Part shown: positions 1 through 8,587 of the stretch, one piece after another
How positions within the stretch are numbered: the first letter of the stretch is position 1
Layout: each line of letters opens with the position of its first letter
Assembly: GCA_902522825.1 (NCBI GenBank)
Contig: CABYXE010000006.1
Span: 1 to 41,011, forward strand
Length of the DNA: 41,011 nt
Origin: an uncultured SAR86 cluster bacterium
GTDB lineage: Bacteria > Pseudomonadota > Gammaproteobacteria > Magnimaribacterales > AG-339-G14
Direction of reading: 5' to 3'
Made by a program: the position numbers and the translations under genes
The notes under the pieces: generated by a model
What the model was told of the DNA's origin: nothing
The model's input: the letters and a program-made list of their open reading frames with translations, nothing else
Databases searched by the model: none

Positions 1-1
1 G

Positions 2-265
2 GAAATTATTGAAGCTCAAGTATCTGATTCAGACAAGCCTCAGGAAATAATCGAAAAAATGATTTCAGGAAGATTAAACAAATTTTTATCGGAAGTTAGT
101 CTTGTGGACCAACCATTCGTAAAAGATCCTTCTATAAAAATAAGCGAACTTCTGAAAAATAATGATAATTCTGTTCTTGATTTTATAAGATATGAGGTTG
201 GAGAAGGGATAGAAGTAGAGAAGAAAGACTTTGCTGAAGAAGTTCAAGCTCAACTAGATAGCTAA
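2..265 (+). CDS. tsf: Elongation factor Ts, C-terminal part (partial)
   Basis: This is the 3' end of the gene for the guanine-nucleotide exchange factor of EF-Tu; the 5' part lies outside the window and 87 codons remain. The reading frame is open from base 2. The conserved C-terminal region is easy to recognise: [10 protein letters not shown], then [14 protein letters not shown], then [11 protein letters not shown], matching the last section of gammaproteobacterial EF-Ts. The next gene, frr, begins only 10 bp after the stop, so the two are surely co-transcribed. In most gammaproteobacteria pyrH separates tsf and frr, but there is no room for it here. Confidence 0.95.
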   Translation, partial: EIIEAQVSDSDKPQEIIEKMISGRLNKFLSEVSLVDQPFVKDPSIKISELLKNNDNSVLDFIRYEVGEGIEVEKKDFAEEVQAQLDS

Positions 266-275
266 TTTAACTAAA

Positions 276-833
276 ATGATAGTCGAAACGGAAATAGAAG
301 CCAAAGAAGGAATGGCTAGAACAATCTCTGCTTTGGAAGTTGCTTTTCAAAGAATTAGAACAGGTAGGGCAAATCCAGCATTACTAGATTCAATAGAAGT
401 TGATTATTATGGCAATCCCACTCCATTGAAGCAGGTATGTAATGTTGCTGTTGAAAATGCAAAAACCTTATCCATATCTCCTTGGGAAAAAGATATGGTG
501 ATTCCTATTGAAAGAGCTATCCAGTCTTCAGACATAGGAATTCAACCAATAACATCAGGAGAAGTTATAAGAGTAATTCTTCCGGATCTAACAGAAGAAA
601 CCAGAAAAAATCTTATTAAAGTTGCAAAGTCTGAGGCTGAAAATTCTAAAGTGTCAATAAGAAACCAAAGAAGAGACGCTAATGGAATGTTGAAAGAATA
701 TTTAAATGAAAAAGAAATTTCAGAAGATGATCTAAAAAGGGGAGAAGAGCTTATTCAGAAAGCAACTGATGAATTTATTAAAAAAGTAGATTCTCTCCTG
801 GAAGAAAAAGAGAAGGATCTCCTTGATTTTTAG
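276..833 (+). CDS. frr: Ribosome recycling factor
   Basis: RRF works with EF-G to split the post-termination ribosome in the cytosol. The 185-residue protein has the standard family length. Clear signatures are the RIRTGRANPALLD segment near residue 27, EVDYYGNPTPLKQ, the LPDLTEETRKNL segment, RNQRRDAN in the long helix, KEISEDD, and an ending in KDLLDF like the E. coli protein. The start is the ATG 10 bp after the tsf stop; no strong Shine-Dalgarno is visible (upstream is AATTTAACTAAA), so translational coupling to tsf is likely. The stop is 7 bp before uppS. Nothing in the coding sequence looks damaged. Confidence 0.97.
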   Translation: MIVETEIEAKEGMARTISALEVAFQRIRTGRANPALLDSIEVDYYGNPTPLKQVCNVAVENAKTLSISPWEKDMVIPIERAIQSSDIGIQPITSGEVIRVILPDLTEETRKNLIKVAKSEAENSKVSIRNQRRDANGMLKEYLNEKEISEDDLKRGEELIQKATDEFIKKVDSLLEEKEKDLLDF

Positions 834-840
834 ATAACTT

Positions 841-1554
841 ATGAAAAATCTTCCAAATCATGTAGCCATAATTATGGATGGCAATACAAGATGGGCAGAA
901 AATCAGAATCTTGATAAAAGCAAAGGCCACAAAGAGGGAGTCAAGAAAGCTAGGCTTGCAGTTGAATTTTTTTTAGAGAAGGAAATAGACAACTTAACCC
1001 TTTTTGCTTTTAGTACGGAAAACTGGGGAAGAGAAGAAAGAGAAGTAAAGGCTTTGCTTAAGCTTTTTCTTGAAGCTATAAATGAGCAAACGCCAGATCT
1101 AGTCAAAAATAAAGTCAAACTAAATTTTATTGGTGAAATTTCTAGGTTTGACAAGGTTCTAATGAACAAAATAAAAAATTCTCAAATAAAAACCAGCCAA
1201 TACGATCCTAAGATGAATTTAAATATAGCTATAAGCTATGGCGGTAGATGGGATATAGAACAAGCTCTAAAGAAAATTATAAAAGATCTTTTAAAAAATA
1301 AAATTAAAATAAAAAATTTAAGTGAGGATTTGATATCCAACTATTTATCTACTTCTTCCATTCCTGATCCTGATCTCATAATAAGGTCGGCTGGAGAACA
1401 GAGAATAAGTAACTTTTTTCTATGGCAGGCAGCATACTCAGAAATGTATTTTATAAAAAAACTATGGCCAGATTTTATAGAAAAAGATTTTCAAGATTCT
1501 CTAGATGAATTTTCTTTAAGGAAAAGAAAATTTGGAGTGGAGACAGGTGCCTGA
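841..1554 (+). CDS. uppS: Undecaprenyl diphosphate synthase (cis-prenyltransferase)
   Basis: Adds isopentenyl units to farnesyl diphosphate to make the C55 lipid carrier for peptidoglycan and LPS sugars. The 237-residue protein has the cis-prenyltransferase hallmarks: HVAIIMDGNTRWA with the catalytic Asp at residue 13, GHKEG with His30, FAFSTENW, the ISYGGRWDI block and the C-terminal IRSAGEQRISNFFLWQ signature. The usual MDGNGRWA is MDGNTRWA here, and the GGEHR of E. coli reads AGEQR; both variants are tolerated in the family. The 3' end abuts cdsA, and dxr lies two genes on, so isoprenoid supply and use sit together. No problems with the frame are seen. Confidence 0.96.
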   Translation: MKNLPNHVAIIMDGNTRWAENQNLDKSKGHKEGVKKARLAVEFFLEKEIDNLTLFAFSTENWGREEREVKALLKLFLEAINEQTPDLVKNKVKLNFIGEISRFDKVLMNKIKNSQIKTSQYDPKMNLNIAISYGGRWDIEQALKKIIKDLLKNKIKIKNLSEDLISNYLSTSSIPDPDLIIRSAGEQRISNFFLWQAAYSEMYFIKKLWPDFIEKDFQDSLDEFSLRKRKFGVETGA

Positions 1555-1555
1555 A

Positions 1556-2194
1556 ATGTTTACAAGAGAAATCACCGGAATATTTATCCTATTTTTTTTA
1601 TTAATATTAGTATTTTTAGCACCCCCTCTTGTTTTTAAAATGTCTCTTCTTATTATTTTTGGTTTTGCCTTAGCAGAACTGTATTTCTTGATAGAAAAGC
1701 CTTATTGGCCCTCAATAATAGTTTTTATTTTCCTCGTTGGATTTTTATTTTTATTAAGTTCATTTGAGCAAAATAGATCTTTATTTTTATATGCAATCTT
1801 TATATCAGCAATAAATGATTCAGCAGCGTTTTACGTAGGAAAAAAATATGGCTCTAGAAAAATTTTTCCTGACACTAGTCCAAATAAAACTCTTGAAGGT
1901 TTGTTAGCAGGCATTTTTATTTCTAGCAGCTTATTATTTTTAATCGCTTATTTAAAAGTTTTTAATTTCGATAAGATTTTTTTCATGAATTCAGGCATGT
2001 CTCTTTTTGCTATATTGCTGATATGTTCTATTTTTGCCGTTATAGGAGATTATCTTGAAAGCAAAATTAAAAGAATTGCTAAAGTTAAAGATTCTGGTTC
2101 TCTTTTACCTGGACACGGAGGGATGTTGGATAGAGTGGATAGTCATATATTTGTAATACCATTATTTTTTATTATCTCAGGAGCAACTCTGTGA
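1556..2194 (+). CDS. cdsA: Phosphatidate cytidylyltransferase, short form
   Basis: Makes CDP-diacylglycerol from phosphatidic acid and CTP in the inner membrane. I use the ATG 1 bp after the uppS stop (212 residues); an in-frame TTG at 1532 would add eight residues inside uppS and looks less likely. The family signature is intact: DSAAFYVGKKYG, then SPNKTLEG, then KVKDSGSLLPGHGGMLDRVDS near the C-terminus. About seven hydrophobic segments can be counted. E. coli CdsA is about 285 residues, so this one is clearly compact, mainly through fewer N-terminal membrane segments. The 3' end overlaps dxr by 4 bp (GTGA). Confidence 0.92.
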   Translation: MFTREITGIFILFFLLILVFLAPPLVFKMSLLIIFGFALAELYFLIEKPYWPSIIVFIFLVGFLFLLSSFEQNRSLFLYAIFISAINDSAAFYVGKKYGSRKIFPDTSPNKTLEGLLAGIFISSSLLFLIAYLKVFNFDKIFFMNSGMSLFAILLICSIFAVIGDYLESKIKRIAKVKDSGSLLPGHGGMLDRVDSHIFVIPLFFIISGATL

Positions 2195-3324
2195 AGAATG
2201 TAGTAATTCTAGGATCTACTGGCTCTATTGGAAAATCAACTATTGAAGTAATTGAGGCCAACAAAGATGATTTTTTTATCGCAGGCCTAGTTGCAAAATC
2301 TAATGAAAAATTACTGACCGAACAAGCTGAAAAATTCAATGTAAAGAATGTTTGTTTAACTGACCAAAATTCTAAAAATGAAAAATTTATATCTGAATCT
2401 AAAATGGAGGATTTAATTGTAGGTGATCAGGTAGATATAGTTGTCGCTGCAATTTCTGGAGTAGTAGGACTTAAAACTATTTTAAAGGCTGTGAAAGCTG
2501 GGAAAAGAGTTCTTATTGCTAATAAAGAGCCTTTGGTTGCCGCAGGAGAAATTTTAATGAGGGAGGCCGAGAAATATAATTCAGAAATTATTCCAATTGA
2601 TTCTGAACATTGTGCCATTCATCAGTGTCTGCAAAATATAGATAAAAAAGATTTAAGTAAAGTAATAATCACTTGTTCAGGAGGACCTTTTTTAGGAAAA
2701 AAGCAAAAAGATCTAAAAGAAATTTCTATAGAAGATGCCTTAAATCATCCCGTATGGAAAATGGGGAATAAAAATCTTATTGATTCTGCTACTTTGATGA
2801 ATAAGGCTCTTGAGATAATTGAGGCAAAATGGCTTTTTAATTTAAGTAGTGAGGAAATTGATGTGATTATTCATCCACAAAGCATAATTCACTCAATGAT
2901 AGAAACCACCGATCATTCTATTCTTGCGGTATTGTCAGAGCCTGATATGAAAATCTGCATAGCATATGGATTAGGCTATCCAAATAAAATAAAAAGTTTA
3001 TCAAAACCTCTTAATCTTATAGAAAATAATTTATTGGAATTTATAGACATAAATCAAATCGATTTTCCGTCTATAAAATTTGCGAGAGATGCTTTGGTTT
3101 CGGGTGGGATAATGCCGGCAGTAATGAATGCTGCTAATGAGATTGCAGTAGAAAGATTTATCAATAATGAGATTAAGTTTGATTTAATTTTTGATATTAT
3201 TGAACACGTAATGGAGAAATTTGATATAGAAGAGTCTATTATTGATCCTACGTTAGACCAAATCATAAACGCCGATGAAAAAGCCAGACTAACTTCTGTA
3301 AAATATATAAATAACATTCAATGA
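2191..3324 (+). CDS. dxr: 1-deoxy-D-xylulose 5-phosphate reductoisomerase
   Basis: Second enzyme of the MEP isoprenoid pathway: rearranges and reduces DXP to 2-C-methyl-D-erythritol 4-phosphate with NADPH. The 377-residue protein shows the nucleotide-binding GSTGSIG at residues 8-14, ANKEPLVAAG near 110, the metal-binding IDSEH (Asp137, Glu139), SGGPF, HPVWKMG, and Glu211 in EIIEAKW as the third metal ligand. It starts at a GTG that overlaps the cdsA stop (GTGA), implying translational coupling, and ends in an ATGA overlap with rseP. It has a few fewer residues than the E. coli enzyme but no missing motif. Confidence 0.97.
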   Translation: MKNVVILGSTGSIGKSTIEVIEANKDDFFIAGLVAKSNEKLLTEQAEKFNVKNVCLTDQNSKNEKFISESKMEDLIVGDQVDIVVAAISGVVGLKTILKAVKAGKRVLIANKEPLVAAGEILMREAEKYNSEIIPIDSEHCAIHQCLQNIDKKDLSKVIITCSGGPFLGKKQKDLKEISIEDALNHPVWKMGNKNLIDSATLMNKALEIIEAKWLFNLSSEEIDVIIHPQSIIHSMIETTDHSILAVLSEPDMKICIAYGLGYPNKIKSLSKPLNLIENNLLEFIDINQIDFPSIKFARDALVSGGIMPAVMNAANEIAVERFINNEIKFDLIFDIIEHVMEKFDIEESIIDPTLDQIINADEKARLTSVKYINNIQ

Positions 3325-4652
3325 ATTCTCTTATTTACATAATTGGTTTTATAACTTTGATATTGATCATTACTGCCATTCATGAGGCTGGACACTATTC
3401 TGTAGCAAGATTTTTTAAAGTAACAATCTTAGATTTTTCAATTGGAATGGGAAAATCTTTAAAATCTTGGAAAGATAAAGCTGAAACAGAATTTCATCTC
3501 AGAATCTTGCCAATCGGGGGCTTCGTGAAAATGAAGGGAGAAGAGGAAGGAGATGATGCTAATTCTAAAGACTCTTTTGCTTCAAAAAAATATTACCAAA
3601 AAGTTTTAATCTTACTTGCTGGTCCCTTTGCAAACTTTTTTCTGGCTATCATTATTTTGACGGGATTAAATATTTACGGAAATACCTCTCTTTCATCTCT
3701 AGCAGGATTCATAGATAAAGACAGCCCGTCTTTTCAGGCTGGATTTACTAAGGGTGATGTTATTTTGAAGATAGATTCTTATAAAGTTTATACTCGTTCT
3801 GAAGCTCAAATGGCTCTTTCTAGAAGGCTTGGAGAAACAGGCGATATAACTTTTTTGGTTAGATCGAAAGAAAATGAAAAGATCTTGAATGTCACTATCA
3901 AAAATTGGTTACAAGGAGAAGAACCTTCAGATCTATTAAAAAACTTAGGAATTAACATTCCGATTAAGCCGATTATTGGAAAAGTTTTAAAAAATAGTCC
4001 TGCTGAAAATTCAGGTTTAGAAACAGATGACGAAATTCTTGCTATTGATAACCAAGTTGTTACTTCGTGGTCCGAAATTAAAAGTAATATAAATAATAAT
4101 TTAGGTTTGCAGTCTGTTTTTAAAGTAAAGAGAAATGAAGAAATAATCTACCTTTCCGTAGTTCCTGAGTTTTCTGATGAAAATAATGAATACTTAATAG
4201 GAATTTCAGCTTCAAACAAGGTCTCACAAGAGGCTTTAATTTACCAAAGAGAAAATCCATTATCTGCATTTACTAAAGCTTCAGTTCAAACATACAACGT
4301 CGTTGGCGATTCTTTTGAATTTTTATATAAAATGATAACAGGTTATGTTTCTCCTAAAAATTTAGGAGGTCCAGTAATGATAGGTCAATTTGCTGGTGAA
4401 TCGCTCATATATGGTGGTTTTTACTCATTTCTTTTATTAATTAGTTACGTGAGTATTGGTCTAGGAGTAATAAATCTTGTACCAATTCCAATTTTAGATG
4501 GAGGACAAATTGTTATCTTAACAATCGAAAGACTCAAAGGATCTCCTATTTCTCCAAGAATTTTAGATTTTACATATAGGTTTGGGATATCGGCAGTTGT
4601 TTTATTAATGGTTTTTGCCTTTATGAATGATATTTCTAGAATCGGAGTCTAA
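3321..4652 (+). CDS. rseP: Site-2 zinc metalloprotease RseP
   Basis: Intramembrane protease that in E. coli cuts anti-sigma factor RseA and clears signal peptide remnants. The 443-residue protein has HEAGH at 21-25 in the first membrane helix, the GGFVKMKGE membrane-associated loop, two PDZ-like regions (around 110-200 and 205-300) and the second catalytic motif NLVPIPILDGG with Asp393 in a late membrane helix. Length and order match E. coli RseP (450). It overlaps dxr by 4 bp (ATGA) and lies 3 bp before bamA, a typical gammaproteobacterial arrangement. No rseA or rpoE is in the window, so its substrate cannot be judged here. Confidence 0.95.
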   Translation: MNSLIYIIGFITLILIITAIHEAGHYSVARFFKVTILDFSIGMGKSLKSWKDKAETEFHLRILPIGGFVKMKGEEEGDDANSKDSFASKKYYQKVLILLAGPFANFFLAIIILTGLNIYGNTSLSSLAGFIDKDSPSFQAGFTKGDVILKIDSYKVYTRSEAQMALSRRLGETGDITFLVRSKENEKILNVTIKNWLQGEEPSDLLKNLGINIPIKPIIGKVLKNSPAENSGLETDDEILAIDNQVVTSWSEIKSNINNNLGLQSVFKVKRNEEIIYLSVVPEFSDENNEYLIGISASNKVSQEALIYQRENPLSAFTKASVQTYNVVGDSFEFLYKMITGYVSPKNLGGPVMIGQFAGESLIYGGFYSFLLLISYVSIGLGVINLVPIPILDGGQIVILTIERLKGSPISPRILDFTYRFGISAVVLLMVFAFMNDISRIGV

Positions 4653-4655
4653 AAA

Positions 4656-6998
4656 ATGTTTTTAAGTAATGCAAAAAGAATATTTATTTTAATATTTCTT
4701 TTAGGGATGACTCCTGCTGTTTCCTCAGAAGAAACCTGGATAGTTGAGGATATTAGAATAAGTGGCTTGCAAAGAATTTCTGCAGGTAGCATTTTTTCAA
4801 ATATTCCAATCACAATAGGAGATAAAGTCAGTTTGGAAGATATTCAAAACATCACTAAATCAATTTTTGGTACAGGAAATTTTGATGACATTCAAATAGG
4901 CAGAGACGGAAGCGCTTTATTAATAAACTTAAAAGAAAGGCCAACAATTGATGAAATTTCTATCGAAGGAAATGAAGCAATAAAATCTGAAAGTTTACTT
5001 GATGGTTTAAAGAAATCAGGAATTTACAGAGGAACATTATTTAAAAGATCAGTTTTTGAAAATTTGAGTTCTGAACTTGAAAGACAATATATCTCCCAAG
5101 GAAGGTATGGGGCAGATGTAAAAGTTTCTTCAGAGAATTTAGAAAGAAATAGAGTAAAATTAAATATTGAAATTGATGAAGGCTCTACTGCTCGTATAAA
5201 AAAAGTCAACATAGTAGGAAATGAAAACTTTTCTGAAGAAGAGCTTTTAAGGTTCTTCAAATTGAAACCTAGAACTTGGAGATCAATATTTTCAAAAAGA
5301 GAGCCATACTCAAAAGAAAATTTAAAAGGAGATCTAGAGAATCTAGAGTCTTTTTATAAAAATAGAGGATATCTCAAGTTTAATGTCGATTCCTCAATTG
5401 TGTCTTTATCAAAAGATAAAAAAAATATTTTTATAACAATCAATATTTCTGAAAATACCATTTTTTATACCAATGAGGTCTCCTATGCAGGAGATTTGCC
5501 TGACGCCATTTCTCCCATTTTAATTCTTCAAAAAACACAATATATTGTTCCTAATACTCCTTTTTCTCAAGAAGCACTCACTTTTGCAGAAGATGAAATT
5601 ACATCTTTAATGAGTAATCAGGGCTTTTCCGCTGCTGAGGTTGTTGCTTCAACCGAGGATTCTGATAAAGAAGGGTTCGTAGACGTAACAGTTTTTATTG
5701 ATCCTGGACAAAGAACATATATAAGAAAAATTAATTTTTCTGGAAACAAGAGGACTCATGATGTTGTTTTGCGGAGAGAAATGAGACAGATGGAGGGTTC
5801 TTGGGCTTCAGATGTGCTTTTAGAAAATTCTAAAAGAAGGCTGGATAGACTTGGATATTTTAAGGAAGTTGAATATGAAACAGTTCCCGTCCCTGGAGAA
5901 AGCGACAAGATCGATGTAAATTTTTCTGTTGAGGAGGAGTTTTCCGGATCAATAGCAGGAAGTCTTGGTTATGGAGCTTATGGGTTTAGTTTAGGAGCAA
6001 ATTATTCTGAATCGAATGCTTTTGGCACAGGAAATAGGATAACAATAGGAATTAACTCTAGTGATTATCAAACTAATTTACAATTTAACTTCTTTGATCC
6101 TTATTTTACTATTGATGGAATAGGATTAGGTTATGGAGCATATTACTCTTCCTCTGATTATTCAGCATTCAACGCATCTGCTTATAGTACTGATGCAATT
6201 GGGTTTTCTTCAAATTTAGTTCTTCCAATTAACGAAATACAACAATTAGGGTTGTCTGCAGCACTGGATCAAACAAAATTAAAAACAGACATATATTCTT
6301 CACAGCAATTACTAGATTACGTAAATTCTGAAGGCGACACCCAAGATTCAATTACCCTTGGCGCGAGTTGGACAAGAAATACTCTAAATAGAGGATTATT
6401 TCCTACCGCAGGAACTTTGAATCAAGTTTCAACTAATATCGCTATTCCTCCCAGTGATGTCACTTATGGAAAGGTTAGATATAATTTTAAATATTACAGA
6501 CCAATCTTTTTCAATTTAATTTTTTCAACAAGAAATGAAATTGGAGCCTTGTTTGCATATGGAGATACTGAGAATTCTCCACCTTATGAAAATTTTTACG
6601 CAGGCGGCTTGAAGTCTGTGAGAGGGTTTAAGCAAAACACATTAGGCCCTAGAGCTGTTTATAGTAATGGTCAATTTTTTTCCAATAGGCCTTCAGGAGG
6701 TGCATATCTTCTAGAAGGCGGTTTTGATTTTATCTTCAATTTAGCTTTCTTAGATGACACAAGATCAGTAAGAAGTTCTTTATTTATTGATTACGGAAAT
6801 GTTTTTAGTGATGAATGCAAAATCTATGAACTGCAATGTAGTGAATTTGATTTATCAGAATTAAGATATTCAGTTGGCCTAGGTTTTACTTGGATTACTC
6901 AATTAGGCCCGTTGTCTTTTTCTATTTCTTCTGCCTTGAATAATGATGAATATGACGAGACAGAGGCATTTCAATTTGAAATAGGAAATCAGTTTTAA
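4656..6998 (+). CDS. bamA: Outer membrane protein assembly factor BamA
   Basis: Central Omp85 subunit of the BAM machine that folds beta-barrel proteins into the outer membrane. The 780-residue precursor begins with a signal peptide (basic NAKR, then a hydrophobic stretch to about residue 24, followed by EETW). Five POTRA domains occupy roughly residues 25-420, seen as repeated GN/G-x-L-R units such as ISGLQRIS and INFSGNKRTHD. The C-terminal barrel includes GYGAYGFSLGANYSESN, FFDPYFTIDG, the loop-6 VRGF at 655-658 and a terminal Phe (EIGNQF), the usual barrel-recognition ending. rseP lies 3 bp upstream and skp 69 bp downstream, so factors that act on outer-membrane proteins are grouped. Confidence 0.97.
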   Translation: MFLSNAKRIFILIFLLGMTPAVSSEETWIVEDIRISGLQRISAGSIFSNIPITIGDKVSLEDIQNITKSIFGTGNFDDIQIGRDGSALLINLKERPTIDEISIEGNEAIKSESLLDGLKKSGIYRGTLFKRSVFENLSSELERQYISQGRYGADVKVSSENLERNRVKLNIEIDEGSTARIKKVNIVGNENFSEEELLRFFKLKPRTWRSIFSKREPYSKENLKGDLENLESFYKNRGYLKFNVDSSIVSLSKDKKNIFITINISENTIFYTNEVSYAGDLPDAISPILILQKTQYIVPNTPFSQEALTFAEDEITSLMSNQGFSAAEVVASTEDSDKEGFVDVTVFIDPGQRTYIRKINFSGNKRTHDVVLRREMRQMEGSWASDVLLENSKRRLDRLGYFKEVEYETVPVPGESDKIDVNFSVEEEFSGSIAGSLGYGAYGFSLGANYSESNAFGTGNRITIGINSSDYQTNLQFNFFDPYFTIDGIGLGYGAYYSSSDYSAFNASAYSTDAIGFSSNLVLPINEIQQLGLSAALDQTKLKTDIYSSQQLLDYVNSEGDTQDSITLGASWTRNTLNRGLFPTAGTLNQVSTNIAIPPSDVTYGKVRYNFKYYRPIFFNLIFSTRNEIGALFAYGDTENSPPYENFYAGGLKSVRGFKQNTLGPRAVYSNGQFFSNRPSGGAYLLEGGFDFIFNLAFLDDTRSVRSSLFIDYGNVFSDECKIYELQCSEFDLSELRYSVGLGFTWITQLGPLSFSISSALNNDEYDETEAFQFEIGNQF

Positions 6999-7067
6999 TT
7001 ATAAATTCTTCTGTATAATTCAAGAATTACAAAATTCAATTTTTATTGGTTTACTCGGAGAAGATTT
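6999..7067 (+). promoter_or_regulatory. bamA-skp spacer with consensus -10 and small dyad
   Basis: The longest gap inside the first co-directional block. A perfect TATAAT sits at 7014-7019, but no convincing -35 is found 15-18 bp upstream. It lies between the halves of an inverted repeat, AATTCTT (7004-7010) and AAGAATT (7022-7028), 7 bp each with an 11-nt loop. No T-run follows, so this is not a standard terminator. CGGAGAAG just upstream of 7068 is the skp ribosome binding site. A separate skp-lpx promoter is plausible but unproven; in AT-rich DNA such a -10 can arise by chance. Confidence 0.35.
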
Positions 7068-7598
7068 ATGAAAAAGATAGTTTTAGTTTTATTATTAGTT
7101 TCGTCAGCAATTTTTTCTATTTCTGTAAGTGCAATCGAAGGTATTGCAGTTATAGATTATAGGACTGTATTTTTAGGTACTGATCTTGCGAGAGAAAGAT
7201 TTGAAGAATTAAGAGATTCTGGAGAATATAAAATCATTAGTGATGAATCTCAAAAAAAACAACAAGAGTTGATATCTGTTTCAGAAGAGCTTCAAAAAGA
7301 AAGTAAGACGATGTCGGATGAAGAAAAAGCAAATATGCAGAAAAAAGCTCAAACTCTTTATCAAGATTTACAATATGCTAATCAAAAAGCACAAGCCCTT
7401 GAAGCAGAACTTCTTCAAAAGCTTGAGGCAGAACAAACTCCAAACGTCCAAAAAGTTATTAACGAACTAGTTAAAGCAAAAAAAATAAGTCTGTTATTTA
7501 ACAGTGGAGCATTACTCGCTTTCGACGCATCAAATGATGCTATAAATGTTACTCCTGAAGTAATAAATTTACTCAATCAAGCAAATAAAGAAAAATAA
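7068..7598 (+). CDS. skp: Periplasmic chaperone Skp / OmpH family
   Basis: Holdase that carries unfolded outer-membrane proteins across the periplasm to BamA. The 176-residue precursor has a textbook signal peptide (MKK, a hydrophobic core, predicted cleavage after VSA at residue 22). The first mature segment, IAVIDYRTVFLGTD, is the beta strand of the trimer core. A long charged region rich in Lys, Gln and Glu (about residues 50-135) forms the coiled-coil tentacles, and the C-terminal part (KKISLLFNSGALLAFDASND) returns to the core. It is slightly longer than E. coli Skp (161). It lies between bamA and lpxD as in most gammaproteobacteria. Confidence 0.93.
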   Translation: MKKIVLVLLLVSSAIFSISVSAIEGIAVIDYRTVFLGTDLARERFEELRDSGEYKIISDESQKKQQELISVSEELQKESKTMSDEEKANMQKKAQTLYQDLQYANQKAQALEAELLQKLEAEQTPNVQKVINELVKAKKISLLFNSGALLAFDASNDAINVTPEVINLLNQANKEK

Positions 7599-7606
7599 GT
7601 TTAAGC

Positions 7607-8587
7607 TTGAGTGAGAATAATTTTAATCTTCAAAAGATTGCTGATCTTCTAGACGGCAAAATAAACGGAGATGAAAAGCAAGAAGTTAAAAGTCTTTTGC
7701 CCTTAGATCTCGCTGGTAAAGAAGATATATCTTTCTTTTACAATAAAAAGTTCATAGATAAGCTAAAAACAACAAAAGCCAAAGCAGTAATTTTAGAAAA
7801 AGAATTTGAAGATTTATTCCACTCAAACTCTATCGTTGTAAAAGATGCTCACATAGCTTACGCGAAACTAACTCAAATATTTAAAGATCAAATTAAGAAA
7901 GTAGGAGTGAACCCTTCGGCTGTAGTTGAATCTAAAAATATTGATCCGAGTTCTTATATAGGGCCAAACGTAATTATAGAAGAAGGAGCTGTGGTAGGTA
8001 AAAATGTAAAGATTCTTGGAGGAGTATTTGTAGGCTCAGAGACAAAAATAGAGGACGATACTTTAATTTATCCAAATGTATCTCTTTACTCAAAAACAAA
8101 GATAGGCAAGAAATGCATAATTCATTCCAACTCTGTTCTAGGTTCAGATGGCTTAGGGTTTGCTAATAAAGATGATAAATGGGAAAAAATTGAACATTTA
8201 GGAATAGTCAATATAAAAGACGAGGTCGAAATTGGAGCTGGATGCACAATAGACAAATCTTCTACAGGAGAAACTTTAATAAACTCAGGAGTAAAATTAG
8301 ATAATCAAGTTCACATAGCACACAATTGTGTAATAGGAGAAAACAGCATTATTGGGGCTAAAACTGCAATCGCTGGAACTACGATAGTTGGGAAAAGATG
8401 TAAAATTGGTGGAGGTTGTGGAATTATTGATAATATAGAGATATGTGATGATGTTACAGTTACACCCATGTCCTTTGTTACTAAGTCTATTTCAAGCGAA
8501 GGAATGTATTCTGGCGGATCAATGTTAATGGAACATAAAAATTGGTTAAAGTACTCTGCTAAATTAAATCGAGAAATTAAAAAGTGA
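7607..8587 (+). CDS. lpxD: UDP-3-O-acylglucosamine N-acyltransferase LpxD
   Basis: Third lipid A step: transfers a hydroxyacyl chain from ACP to the 2-amine of UDP-3-O-acylglucosamine. The 326-residue protein has an N-terminal uridine-binding domain (residues about 1-105, with DISFFYNKKF) and a left-handed beta-helix of hexapeptide repeats such as IGPNVIIEEGAVVG. The catalytic His lies in VHIAHNCVIG near residue 239. The start is a TTG 8 bp after the skp stop, with no strong Shine-Dalgarno. The 3' end overlaps fabZ by 4 bp (GTGA). Length is close to the E. coli enzyme (341). Confidence 0.96.
   Translation: MSENNFNLQKIADLLDGKINGDEKQEVKSLLPLDLAGKEDISFFYNKKFIDKLKTTKAKAVILEKEFEDLFHSNSIVVKDAHIAYAKLTQIFKDQIKKVGVNPSAVVESKNIDPSSYIGPNVIIEEGAVVGKNVKILGGVFVGSETKIEDDTLIYPNVSLYSKTKIGKKCIIHSNSVLGSDGLGFANKDDKWEKIEHLGIVNIKDEVEIGAGCTIDKSSTGETLINSGVKLDNQVHIAHNCVIGENSIIGAKTAIAGTTIVGKRCKIGGGCGIIDNIEICDDVTVTPMSFVTKSISSEGMYSGGSMLMEHKNWLKYSAKLNREIKK

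Noticed and set aside
1408-1420. Gln in place of the usual His in the UppS GEHR motif as an active-site loss
   Set aside because: GEQR is common in cis-prenyltransferases, so this is normal variation.
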